Source of the DNA: Clavelina lepadiformis
Lineage: Eukaryota > Chordata > Ascidiacea > Aplousobranchia > Clavelinidae
NCBI RefSeq assembly: GCF_947623445.1
Contig: NC_135241.1
Location: 7,318,501-7,382,500 of the forward strand
DNA length: 64,000 bases
Direction: 5' to 3'
Position 1 is the first letter of the stretch; each line of letters starts with the position of its first letter. Below the pieces are notes generated by a model. It was not told the DNA's origin, ran no database searches, and worked only from the letters and a program-made list of their open reading frames with translations. Position numbers and translations under genes: made by a program. Positions 37,601-46,797 of the stretch are shown piece after piece.

Positions 37601-40600
37601 GGCAATATCTGAAGAATTCCGTGGAATTCCTATGTTGCTTATACTCCAGGGTCCAGACGTCTGCTTGCAGCACGCAGACCTTCACTCTTTACGAAAGCAA
37701 ATCATAATGAACGGAATGAGTCTAAATAAGTAGTTCAACTGTTCAAGTCACAGTGTGTTGTTAAACGTTTAAAACGGCCAACCACAAACTGTAGTCAAAA
37801 CGTTCGGTATAGTGTCGTAAGTGGACAAGCCAGAAGCCACTCTGGCTTCAGCGCATTCAACGTGTAAATCTTTCGCCTTTTACTAAAGATTTCCGTGTGC
37901 CGGAGCATATAATGAGTCGAAGAAAATTTGTTCAGAGCCGCGGCAATGCTGTGGCCAAACCTTATGATCATCAACTGCAAAATTTGGAATCACATTTGTG
38001 AGTGGATGCCATCACAAAGACTTTCAAGGTGTTACCTGTTCAAAACGCTTTTATATCAGCCAACCGAACCGATCTACGTTTCCATCGCTCCACAAATTTG
38101 AGAATCTACCTGCTGAATATTCTTATCAATCTCCTTGATCGTGCAGCTTTGCGCAGAGGCGATACCGTAGCTGATGAGGAACTTCCGAGGCGCGGTTATT
38201 GCTAGTTGAAAACTATACCCAATACCCCGCCCTTTCGGCTCTTACAGAGACGATTGAGGCAATATCTGAAGAATTCCGTGGAATTCCTATGTTGCTTATA
38301 CTCCAGGGTCCAGACGTCTGCTTGCAGCACGCAGACCTTCACTCTTTACGAAAGCAAATCATAATGAACGGAATGAGTCTAAATAAGTAGTTCAACTGTT
38401 CAAGTCACAGTGTGTTGTTAAACGTTTAAAACGGCCAACCACAAACTGTAGTCAAAACGTTCGGTATAGTGTCGTAAGTGGACAAGCCAGAAGCCACTCT
38501 GGCTTCAGCGCATTCAACGTGTAAATCTTTCGCCTTTTACTAAAGATTTCCGTGTGCCGGAGCATATAATGAGTCGAAGAAAATTTGTTCAGAGCCGCGG
38601 CAATGCTGTGGCCAAACCTTATGATCATCAACTGCAAAATTTGGAATCACATTTGTGAGTGGATGCCATCACAAAGACTTTCAAGGTGTTACCTGTTCAA
38701 AACGCTTTTATATCAGCCAACCGAACCGATCTACGTTTCCATCGCTCCACAAATTTGAGAATCTACCTGCTGAATATTCTTATCAATCTCCTTGATCGTG
38801 CAGCTTTGCGCAGAGGCGATACCGTAGCTGATGAGGAACTTCCGAGGCGCGGTTATTGCTAGTTGAAAACTATACCCAATACCCCGCCCTTTCGGCTCTT
38901 ACAGAGACGATTGAGGCAATATCTGAAGAATTCCGTGGAATTCCTATGTTGCTTATACTCCAGGGTCCAGACGTCTGCTTGCAGCACGCAGACCTTCACT
39001 CTTTACGAAAGCAAATCATAATGAACGGAATGAGTCTAAATAAGTAGTTCAACTGTTCAAGTCACAGTGTGTTGTTAAACGTTTAAAACGGCCAACCACA
39101 AACTGTAGTCAAAACGTTCGGTATAGTGTCGTAAGTGGACAAGCCAGAAGCCACTCTGGCTTCAGCGCATTCAACGTGTAAATCTTTCGCCTTTTACTAA
39201 AGATTTCCGTGTGCCGGAGCATATAATGAGTCGAAGAAAATTTGTTCAGAGCCGCGGCAATGCTGTGGCCAAACCTTATGATCATCAACTGCAAAATTTG
39301 GAATCACATTTGTGAGTGGATGCCATCACAAAGACTTTCAAGGTGTTACCTGTTCAAAACGCTTTTATATCAGCCAACCGAACCGATCTACGTTTCCATC
39401 GCTCCACAAATTTGAGAATCTACCTGCTGAATATTCTTATCAATCTCCTTGATCGTGCAGCTTTGCGCAGAGGCGATACCGTAGCTGATGAGGAACTTCC
39501 GAGGCGCGGTTATTGCTAGTTGAAAACTATACCCAATACCCCGCCCTTTCGGCTCTTACAGAGACGATTGAGGCAATATCTGAAGAATTCCGTGGAATTC
39601 CTATGTTGCTTATACTCCAGGGTCCAGACGTCTGCTTGCAGCACGCAGACCTTCACTCTTTACGAAAGCAAATCATAATGAACGGAATGAGTCTAAATAA
39701 GTAGTTCAACTGTTCAAGTCACAGTGTGTTGTTAAACGTTTAAAACGGCCAACCACAAACTGTAGTCAAAACGTTCGGTATAGTGTCGTAAGTGGACAAG
39801 CCAGAAGCCACTCTGGCTTCAGCGCATTCAACGTGTAAATCTTTCGCCTTTTACTAAAGATTTCCGTGTGCCGGAGCATATAATGAGTCGAAGAAAATTT
39901 GTTCAGAGCCGCGGCAATGCTGTGGCCAAACCTTATGATCATCAACTGCAAAATTTGGAATCACATTTGTGAGTGGATGCCATCACAAAGACTTTCAAGG
40001 TGTTACCTGTTCAAAACGCTTTTATATCAGCCAACCGAACCGATCTACGTTTCCATCGCTCCACAAATTTGAGAATCTACCTGCTGAATATTCTTATCAA
40101 TCTCCTTGATCGTGCAGCTTTGCGCAGAGGCGATACCGTAGCTGATGAGGAACTTCCGAGGCGCGGTTATTGCTAGTTGAAAACTATACCCAATACCCCG
40201 CCCTTTCGGCTCTTACAGAGACGATTGAGGCAATATCTGAAGAATTCCGTGGAATTCCTATGTTGCTTATACTCCAGGGTCCAGACGTCTGCTTGCAGCA
40301 CGCAGACCTTCACTCTTTACGAAAGCAAATCATAATGAACGGAATGAGTCTAAATAAGTAGTTCAACTGTTCAAGTCACAGTGTGTTGTTAAACGTTTAA
40401 AACGGCCAACCACAAACTGTAGTCAAAACGTTCGGTATAGTGTCGTAAGTGGACAAGCCAGAAGCCACTCTGGCTTCAGCGCATTCAACGTGTAAATCTT
40501 TCGCCTTTTACTAAAGATTTCCGTGTGCCGGAGCATATAATGAGTCGAAGAAAATTTGTTCAGAGCCGCGGCAATGCTGTGGCCAAACCTTATGATCATC

Positions 40601-40772
40601 AACTGCAAAATTTGGAATCACATTTGTGAGTGGATGCCATCACAAAGACTTTCAAGGTGTTACCTGTTCAAAACGCTTTTATATCAGCCAACCGAACCGA
40701 TCTACGTTTCCATCGCTCCACAAATTTGAGAATCTACCTGCTGAATATTCTTATCAATCTCCTTGATCGTGC

Positions 40773-40915
40773 AGCTTTGCGCAGAGGCGATACCGTAGCT
40801 GATGAGGAACTTCCGAGGCGCGGTTATTGCTAGTTGAAAACTATACCCAATACCCCGCCCTTTCGGCTCTTACAGAGACGATTGAGGCAATATCTGAAGA
40901 ATTCCGTGGAATTCC
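40773..40915 (+). ncRNA. U4: U4 snRNA, last copy before LINE copy 1
   Basis: Ordinary full-length U4 with its own PSE at 40718. The U5 that follows it is the one interrupted by the LINE, so this unit has lost U5 but kept U4. Confidence 0.95.
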
Positions 40916-41121
40916 TATGTTGCTTATACTCCAGGGTCCAGACGTCTGCTTGCAGCACGCAGACCTTCACTCTTTACGAAAGCAAATCATAATGAACGGA
41001 ATGAGTCTAAATAAGTAGTTCAACTGTTCAAGTCACAGTGTGTTGTTAAACGTTTAAAACGGCCAACCACAAACTGTAGTCAAAACGTTCGGTATAGTGT
41101 CGTAAGTGGACAAGCCAGAAG

Positions 41122-41175
41122 CCACTCTGGCTTCAGCGCATTCAACGTGTAAATCTTTCGCCTTTTACTAAAGAT
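41122..41175 (+). pseudogene. U5: 5' fragment of U5 snRNA interrupted by LINE copy 1
   Basis: Nucleotides 1-54 of U5, from CCACTCTGG through loop I to AAAGAT, then LINE sequence begins at 41176. The U5 PSE upstream (41067) is intact, so the promoter still faces the LINE. The rest of U5 resumes at 46780 after a duplicated 18 bp. Confidence 0.95.
41158..41175 (+). repeat. Target-site duplication, 5' copy, LINE copy 1
   Basis: TCGCCTTTTACTAAAGAT, 18 bp, is repeated exactly at 46780-46797 on the other side of the LINE. It is U5 nt 37-54 and contains the whole invariant loop I. One terminal base could be shared by chance. Confidence 0.95.
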
Positions 41176-41307
41176 CGCTCAAATCAGTATTATTGAGTCA
41201 CTCCTTCCGAAGAAAACCAGTCAGTCTAAAGTTCTACCGGGAAGACAGAAGCAAAACCAGCTTGCTGGCTAAGCAAAAGGCAGCCTACGCCTTTTTACAG
41301 AATAGTC
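41176..41307 (+). other. LINE copy 1 5' UTR
   Basis: 132 bp, identical by eye to copy 2. It holds two small potential hairpins, CCAGCTTGCTGG (41257-41268) and AAAAGGC/GCCTTTT around a 7 nt loop (41275-41295). The stretch CGCCTTTTTAC (41288-41298) resembles U5 loop I. No internal promoter motif is recognisable; transcription from the upstream U5 promoter is possible. Confidence 0.7.
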
Positions 41308-42612
41308 ATGGAGACACAGGCTACTTTTGAAAAGATGAAGACTTATGCAGATAGAGTAAACAAGCAATGGCGGTTTGAAGTACCCACAAATTACAACCGT
41401 GATAGGGAAGTTTCTATAAAGCTAAAAGACCCTTTACGAAGAGCCGATATTTACACCCTGCTAGACAAAACCAAAATTCCTTTGCAGTTCATAGAAGGAA
41501 TCGTACAAAGACCTGGCCGAAATGTCGAAATTGCCTGTATAACTAAAGAAACCGCCATCAAACTTGCAGAAAAATTGAGAGACGCCAAAGAGGTAATGAA
41601 TGTTATCGCACAAGGTGATGCTCATACCAACTTAAGCGTTGGATGGGTGCCAATTCACTTTCCACAAGAAAGCATCGTGGAAGCATTAAAGAGAATCGGT
41701 TTGGTCATATCGGCAGTCCATGGCCGAGATAGGTTTAAGGGCATGAGAGACGGCAGAAGAATCTTCAAAGTTTTGAAGAAAGACCTGATGGAGGCAAAAC
41801 CACCATCCTACATCCATTTCGGCCATTACAAGTTCGTGTTGGAGTATGAAGGTCAGGAAAAAACATGCCATTATTGCGATGAAACCGGACATTTCGTTAA
41901 GGATTTTCCAAACAAGGTTAAAAACCAAGACGTCGTAAATGAGTCGTGGAAGGCAGTTGGCGAGACACGCCGCACTTTCGGTGGGGTGGCGTTTAGGCAA
42001 ATGAAAAGAACATCTCCAGAAAGATACTCACCTTCAAAAGAAGATTTTCCAGAACTGCCAAACAACTCGGGTGCTCTGAACAACCGCCATTCAACACCCT
42101 TTGCCAAGACAAAACCACCCAAAATGGGAACATCAAAAGGCCAACTCATAGATCATTTCGACGGATCGATCGTCGAATTCAGCGACGAAGAAGACTCCTT
42201 AGATGACATTCCCAAAGACACCCTTGGGACCGACAAATGCCCATCTAGTGGAGGACAAAAAAGACCCGACAAACGAGAACGAAGTGAGGACTCAACACTG
42301 TCGACCGCAATACCACCCGGTCAGCGCCCGAAAGGAGAATCGACCGACAGCGAAATGTTAGAAGCTGATGAAACGGACGTTTTCAAGGTAAATGACTTAT
42401 CAAATATTAAATGCAGCTGTGGCGAAATTGTGCCCACACCAAGAAACAAACAGTTGGTGTATTGCAACTGTTGTCCTATGGTTCACTTTAAATGCCGATG
42501 TTTGGAGGAAAACATAAAATCCTCAAATAGACTCAAACAAGGTATGTGCGACTCATGTGATTTTAGATATGTACCAGATGCTCACGAACTGAACGCCACT
42601 TCATGTATATAA
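41308..42612 (+). CDS. LINE ORF1 protein, copy 1 (RNA-binding, zinc knuckle)
   Basis: 434 aa. ORF1 proteins of this group bind element RNA and form the particle used in retrotransposition. Residues about 30-180 resemble the RNA-binding region of Tx1-type ORF1 (paired RRM-like folds, ending in a FGHYKFVLEYEGQ stretch). A CCHC knuckle follows: C187, C190, H195, but position 200 is Phe instead of Cys, as in copy 2. Residues 230-360 are polar and low-complexity. The C-terminus (369-417) is Cys/His-rich (C369, C371, C386, C388, C389, H393, C396, C398, C414, C417), like a PHD or other treble-clef zinc finger. The start ATG has G at -3 and G at +4. The stop overlaps the ATG of a 148-codon frame. Confidence 0.93.
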   Translation: METQATFEKMKTYADRVNKQWRFEVPTNYNRDREVSIKLKDPLRRADIYTLLDKTKIPLQFIEGIVQRPGRNVEIACITKETAIKLAEKLRDAKEVMNVIAQGDAHTNLSVGWVPIHFPQESIVEALKRIGLVISAVHGRDRFKGMRDGRRIFKVLKKDLMEAKPPSYIHFGHYKFVLEYEGQEKTCHYCDETGHFVKDFPNKVKNQDVVNESWKAVGETRRTFGGVAFRQMKRTSPERYSPSKEDFPELPNNSGALNNRHSTPFAKTKPPKMGTSKGQLIDHFDGSIVEFSDEEDSLDDIPKDTLGTDKCPSSGGQKRPDKRERSEDSTLSTAIPPGQRPKGESTDSEMLEADETDVFKVNDLSNIKCSCGEIVPTPRNKQLVYCNCCPMVHFKCRCLEENIKSSNRLKQGMCDSCDFRYVPDAHELNATSCI

Positions 42613-43049
42613 TATTAAACCTATTTATGTATCTCCAACACATTGAAAATATCTATTGCAATACTATGATTTTGGTTTTAATTCTTAGTTACGTTTACAC
42701 GAAGATTTCCTATGTTAGATTGATTTTTTTTTGTCAAAGCCGTTTTTCGTTTTTTACAAAAGCTTTGGACCCACGTGGCTATTCGACACAAACAGGTGCA
42801 AGCCTTATCGCTTATCGGTCCATGCCCACGCGTAAGCGCACAAAAACCCTTGTCGACAGTAAAACATGCATCAAACTCGAGATAAGTAACTATTTGAGCC
42901 TGCTGATAAGGTCGCTAGATTCTGTCAGAGCTTTAAGCAAGAAACACTTGAAGAATGAAATGCAGGTGTATTTCCCCCAACGCTCATTGATAACACCCAG
43001 TTTAACCAATCCTTGTAATGACAACCTTTTTAAAAATTATCAGTTTTAA
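42603..43049 (+). CDS. Possible small middle ORF between ORF1 and ORF2, copy 1
   Basis: 148 codons whose ATG overlaps the last bases of ORF1 and whose end overlaps the first 32 bp of ORF2, so the three frames form a chain. The N-terminal 45 residues are hydrophobic (MYIILNLFMYLQH...; MILVLILSYVY), the rest is basic. I recognise no domain. It is identical in copy 2, but such young copies give little power. It may instead be an untranslated inter-ORF spacer with a chance frame. Confidence 0.3.
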   Translation: MYIILNLFMYLQHIENIYCNTMILVLILSYVYTKISYVRLIFFCQSRFSFFTKALDPRGYSTQTGASLIAYRSMPTRKRTKTLVDSKTCIKLEISNYLSLLIRSLDSVRALSKKHLKNEMQVYFPQRSLITPSLTNPCNDNLFKNYQF

Positions 43050-46000
43050 TTGCCAAGGTTTAAACGACGCATCTAAAAGGAAAGCCTTGTTTGAAACGCT
43101 CAAGAAACTTGCAGCGCAAATAATCCTCTTACAAGAAACAAAATGCAATCCGAAGGACGTAAATAACTGGTCTAACGAATGGGATGTTGGCCCTTCCATA
43201 TTTAACGCAGCCAATAGGAAAAAACACGCCAATGCTAGCACGGCGATATTGATAAACCACCCAGCAATCACGTTTGCACAAACTAGGAGAGACGCCGAAG
43301 GAAGAGTTATTGCCGCAAATATCCAAATAGCGAATAAAATAATACAGATCATCAACGTATATGCCCCAAACGTTCAAGTAGGACACTACGTGAAAAATAA
43401 TGAATTTTTTCATAAGCTTTATGGTTATGTCAACCCCAATGTCCCTTTAATAATAGGGGGCGACTTCAACATTGTCGACGATCCAGAGCGAGATCGCTTC
43501 CCTCCCCACAAAAAGCGAAGTACTAGAACGAAAATAGAGCTCCAAAACTTCACCCAAGCTTTTGATCTCAACGATCCCTATGACCAAACCAAAAATGGTG
43601 ATGTAGATTTTACATGGCAAAGCGGTTTATCAAAATCTAGAATTGATCGTTTTTATGTATCCCAACAAATAAAAGTTGACGGTCTGCAAACGATGGAAAA
43701 CCCTCTATCCGATCACAAAATGTTACTAGCAAATTGCGTTTCTTTCGCCCTAGAAAAAAGAGGCCGCGGAGTCTGGAAAAATAATGTAAACGTCTTTCAA
43801 AACGTCAAATTTCGCAAAACGCTTGAAGAAAGATGGCCCCTCTGGCGTACCCTACACCCCTTACTCATTCCAGATTTATCCGCATGGTGGGTGGAAATTA
43901 AAAACAGGATTAAAGACCTGATAATCGAAATCACGAGAGAAATCGCGCAAGAAACTAGGGAAGAAGAAACTCGCCTTGAAAACGATTATAAATTAGTTTG
44001 TGAACGATTATCCCAAGCAAAATGTAATTACGACGATTACCTAGCCGCCAAAATATCACTGGCTGATTTCCAACGAAAAGCCGCTGATAAGAAATTGCGT
44101 AAAAGTTTGCAAAGAAACTTGGATACTCCGACCAAACAATTTTTTCAAAGATTCATGCAAGATAGGAAGTCAACCCGAATCACCGAAGTAACCGACTCGG
44201 AAGGTGTAAAGCACATCTCGTCCCCATCGATATTGAAAGAAACCCGTAAATTTTACAACAAACTTTACTCGAAAGAAGTAACATCTGAAAAGAAACAACG
44301 GTTTTTCTTGAAACATTTAAAGGCCCATTTATCGCCCTATGAAAGAGAGACGTTAGACGCTGAAATTAGCGACCAAGAAATATTCACCGCACTAACACAA
44401 ATGAAAAAAGGCAAAACACCTGGCCCAGATGGTCTCAGCATTGAGTTTTACGTCCAATGTTGGGACATCATAGGTGGTGGCTTGCTTGAAATAATCAAAA
44501 CGTGGTTTAGGGACGCAAGTACGACTAATGCAAACAAAGAAGGGGTTATAACTTTAATCCATAAGAAAGGGCCTACGAATGACCTCAGCAATTACCGCCC
44601 AATATCGCTATTGAATTGCGATCTGAAACTTTACACGAAAATTTTAACTAACCGTTTAAAAGGCAAACTAAACAATATTACGCACCAGAACCAATTTGCA
44701 AAACCCCAAAAATCGATCCACGACGCCATCATCAAGATTCGCGATCTGTATGAAAAAAGTAGAAATGAAGGCCAAAACCATTTGTTCATATCGATTGACT
44801 TCTTAAAAGCCTTCGATTCAATCAACCACGCATGGCTCTTTAAGGTGCTTGAACGAATGCATTTTCCTTCTCGCTTCCTACTTGCCGTTAAAAACTTGTA
44901 TTCTGACGCGAAATCCAGGATAATCAACAACGGTTTTTTATCTGAACCTTTTCATTTAAAAAAAGGAGTCAGACAAGGAGACCCGCTAAGTTTATACCTT
45001 TTCATATTGGCAGTGGAACCGCTAATATGCGCAATTAATAGCTCGGTCGAAATAGACGGTTTGGGTCCCACCCCAAAGTATTGTACAAAATGCGTCGCGT
45101 ATGCAGACGACACCACCTTCACCCTCAAAGATGCGTACTCCGCCGAAAAGACTTTTAAACTACTGGATGATTTCAGCGAAGCCTCTGGCCTAAAAATCAA
45201 TATCTCAAAATCCAAAGGCCTTACCCCAGAAATCAAACCAAATACCACGACGCAACTGCCGCCAATACAGTGGACAAACTCTCAACTCCAATTATTAGGA
45301 ACAGCAATAGGAACTTACGACCCTACGATAAGTTGGTCACGACCGTTAGAAAACCTCAAAAAAGAAGCGACCCGCCTTAAAAAAGTACATTCCACCTTTG
45401 ATGCCAAGTGCATATTGGTTCGAAGTAAATTACTCCCTTTAATTTCATACAACGCCTTCAGCCAGCCCATAACGACCAAGACAGCCGAGACCATAAACAG
45501 GACAATTGAAAGGTACATTTTGACGAGTAATAATACGTTCGCAGACATCGAAGTTCTTCAAAGACCCAGAGATTACGGCGGTTATGACATAATTAATATT
45601 CCCGTGTATGCGGATTTGTTTTATTTAAAACCTTTGACCCCATTTTGCAGAGACAAAATAGAAAACAAGGTTCTGTCGTTGGAAAACCGCACGATAGAAC
45701 ACCAAATCGGTCACCAACTGTCCAACCTCCTCGCCATCCAGATTGACAATCGTATACCGCATGCCACCTCCCCATCGATTTATTATGAGCATATGCTCGA
45801 AATAATCAGAAAGCACCGTATCTCACTGAAAGAGATCGTAAGCGGAAAGGTTAAAAAAATATACCAGCGTATCATACGCGAAAGTGCCCCGCAGTTGTAT
45901 TTGACTCCACCAGAGCGGTCGACATGGCCCAGAGTACACAACGCAATTCTCTCCAACGCCCAAAAAACTTTCAACTACAGAGTAATATGGAATGATTTAC

Positions 46001-46461
46001 CTACTCGAGGTGATATGACCAACTTTGTCCCCTACACGGAAACAGCATGTCGTTTTTGCGCCAACGGCCCCGACTCGGTGCTGCACACGATAGTAAAATG
46101 TAAAAAAATAAACACTATTTGGGAATGTGCTTCCGGCGTTGCGCAAATCTTAACTGGTAGGGACGATATTAAGTTCGATCCAACCACAATAACCAACTTT
46201 GACGGAATAGGTGGCCCAGATTTCGAGTCCGCAGACATGTTAACCTATTGGTTAACAGTGGTAAAACAAAAAATTTGGAAACATAGGAACGCGATTTTGT
46301 TTGAAAGCCAAACTTTTAACCCTGACGAAATTATCCGATCTATTAAGAGGACCGTCTATGCAAGACGCACATGGGACCGGCGAAATGAAGGCCCCTATAA
46401 ACAGCAGATTGAAAAACTGTGTGCTGCAATGCAAAAGTTTTTCACGCCACCCCTACCATAG
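43018..46461 (+). CDS. LINE ORF2 protein: APE endonuclease and reverse transcriptase, copy 1
   Basis: 1147 aa. It nicks the target and reverse-transcribes the element RNA at the nick. Endonuclease about 6-235: N11 (NCQGL), E40 (LLQET), Y115 (VYAP), D149/N151 (GGDFN), D210 (SRIDRF), S231-D232-H233 (SDH). Coiled linker about 295-360. RT about 450-780: KTPGPDGL (466-473), NYRPISLLN (525-533), D594 in ISIDFLKAFD, RQGDPLS (652-658), catalytic YADD (695-698). C-terminal CCHC: C1011, C1014, H1023, C1028, followed by a W-containing motif as in L1/Tx1 proteins. No RNase H. The frame is open throughout. The start is the first ATG after an in-frame stop at 43003. Compared with copy 2 it has S74 and L204 in the endonuclease where copy 2 has the more usual G and S. 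Confidence 0.96.
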   Translation: MTTFLKIISFNCQGLNDASKRKALFETLKKLAAQIILLQETKCNPKDVNNWSNEWDVGPSIFNAANRKKHANASTAILINHPAITFAQTRRDAEGRVIAANIQIANKIIQIINVYAPNVQVGHYVKNNEFFHKLYGYVNPNVPLIIGGDFNIVDDPERDRFPPHKKRSTRTKIELQNFTQAFDLNDPYDQTKNGDVDFTWQSGLSKSRIDRFYVSQQIKVDGLQTMENPLSDHKMLLANCVSFALEKRGRGVWKNNVNVFQNVKFRKTLEERWPLWRTLHPLLIPDLSAWWVEIKNRIKDLIIEITREIAQETREEETRLENDYKLVCERLSQAKCNYDDYLAAKISLADFQRKAADKKLRKSLQRNLDTPTKQFFQRFMQDRKSTRITEVTDSEGVKHISSPSILKETRKFYNKLYSKEVTSEKKQRFFLKHLKAHLSPYERETLDAEISDQEIFTALTQMKKGKTPGPDGLSIEFYVQCWDIIGGGLLEIIKTWFRDASTTNANKEGVITLIHKKGPTNDLSNYRPISLLNCDLKLYTKILTNRLKGKLNNITHQNQFAKPQKSIHDAIIKIRDLYEKSRNEGQNHLFISIDFLKAFDSINHAWLFKVLERMHFPSRFLLAVKNLYSDAKSRIINNGFLSEPFHLKKGVRQGDPLSLYLFILAVEPLICAINSSVEIDGLGPTPKYCTKCVAYADDTTFTLKDAYSAEKTFKLLDDFSEASGLKINISKSKGLTPEIKPNTTTQLPPIQWTNSQLQLLGTAIGTYDPTISWSRPLENLKKEATRLKKVHSTFDAKCILVRSKLLPLISYNAFSQPITTKTAETINRTIERYILTSNNTFADIEVLQRPRDYGGYDIINIPVYADLFYLKPLTPFCRDKIENKVLSLENRTIEHQIGHQLSNLLAIQIDNRIPHATSPSIYYEHMLEIIRKHRISLKEIVSGKVKKIYQRIIRESAPQLYLTPPERSTWPRVHNAILSNAQKTFNYRVIWNDLPTRGDMTNFVPYTETACRFCANGPDSVLHTIVKCKKINTIWECASGVAQILTGRDDIKFDPTTITNFDGIGGPDFESADMLTYWLTVVKQKIWKHRNAILFESQTFNPDEIIRSIKRTVYARRTWDRRNEGPYKQQIEKLCAAMQKFFTPPLP

Positions 46462-46779
46462 CTTTTGATGACAAATGACCACGCTAGTCCCGTTGCTTGG
46501 ACGTCCTTATCAAACTGTTTTATGAATTAGAACTTTTGTAAATTCTAGATATACTTTGTTGTAATTGTTAATTGCGATGTACAACCTTTATCGTACTTGC
46601 TTACAATTTACGAATGTGTTATCACTAAGATTTCGAGATCTGTGTTATTGTTATTGTCATTTGTTTAAATCAATTACCAACACCGACATGTTCAATTGAA
46701 GTATTTTGCAAGTAGATTATGGAAAAGTTTGCCTTGTACATATTTTCTCCTTTTGTGTTTGTTTTTCCGCAATAAAATA
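46462..46779 (+). other. LINE copy 1 3' UTR and 3' end
   Basis: 318 bp, AT-rich, no gene. AATAAA lies at 46771-46776, three bases before the junction with the duplicated target, and there is no poly(A) tail or simple-repeat tail. CACTAAGATTTCGAG (from about 46623) loosely resembles U5 CTAAAGATTTCCG. This region probably carries the RNA structure that the ORF2 protein recognises. Confidence 0.75.
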
Positions 46780-46797
46780 TCGCCTTTTACTAAAGAT
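46780..46797 (+). repeat. Target-site duplication, 3' copy, LINE copy 1
   Basis: Second copy of the 18 bp U5 loop I segment. The implied first-strand nick is on the bottom strand after AGGCGA. Confidence 0.95.

Larger units (their letters stand above)
1..41175 (+). repeat. Tandem array of 657 bp U4-U5 snRNA gene units (63 units)
   Basis: Head-to-tail units of 657 bp, nearly identical, each holding one U4 and one U5 gene on the + strand. Position 1 falls just upstream of a U4 gene, so the array continues to the left. U4 starts are 40+657n for n=0-22, then 15150+657n for n=0-39 (last 40773); each is 143 nt. U5 starts are 389+657n for n=0-22, then 15499+657n for n=0-38 (last 40465); each is 120 nt. 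The one-base phase shift comes from a 656 bp unit at about 14.9 kb. The 63rd U5 is cut by the LINE at 41176. Units differ by only scattered single bases, which suggests strong homogenisation by unequal exchange or gene conversion. Short open frames of 61-67 codons that recur in every unit are by-products of the repeat and are not genes. Confidence 0.97.
41176..46779 (+). mobile_element. LINE (non-LTR retrotransposon), L1/Tx1-like, inserted in U5 snRNA; copy 1
   Basis: A 5604 bp element with both ends present, bounded by an 18 bp target-site duplication. Order: 132 bp 5' UTR, ORF1 (41308-42612), about 405 bp between main ORFs, ORF2 (43018-46461), 318 bp 3' UTR ending AATAAAATA. APE-type endonuclease, no RNase H domain seen, a zinc knuckle in ORF1 and a C-terminal CCHC in ORF2 all fit the L1/Tx1 group, which includes known sequence-specific members. 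It lies in the same orientation as U5 and U4. The second copy at 59160 joins the same U5 nucleotide, so the site is specific. Differences from copy 2 are about 28 substitutions and no indels over 4841 bp. ORF1 has lost one zinc-knuckle Cys, so this copy may be impaired. Confidence 0.97.

Noticed and set aside
1-41175. Anonymous satellite DNA
   Set aside because: The unit contains complete, structured U4 and U5 RNAs with matching promoters, so it is a gene array rather than simple satellite.
1-41175. CRISPR array
   Set aside because: Units are 657 bp with no short repeat and unique spacers; the spacers are identical between units.
41686-42149. Minus-strand frames of 92-117 codons inside the LINE
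   Set aside because: They are opposite to ORF1 and ORF2, which have clear domains; the minus frames show no recognisable motif.
41176-46779. LTR retrotransposon or retrovirus-like element
   Set aside because: No terminal repeats, protease or integrase; APE endonuclease, RT with YADD and target duplication fit a LINE.
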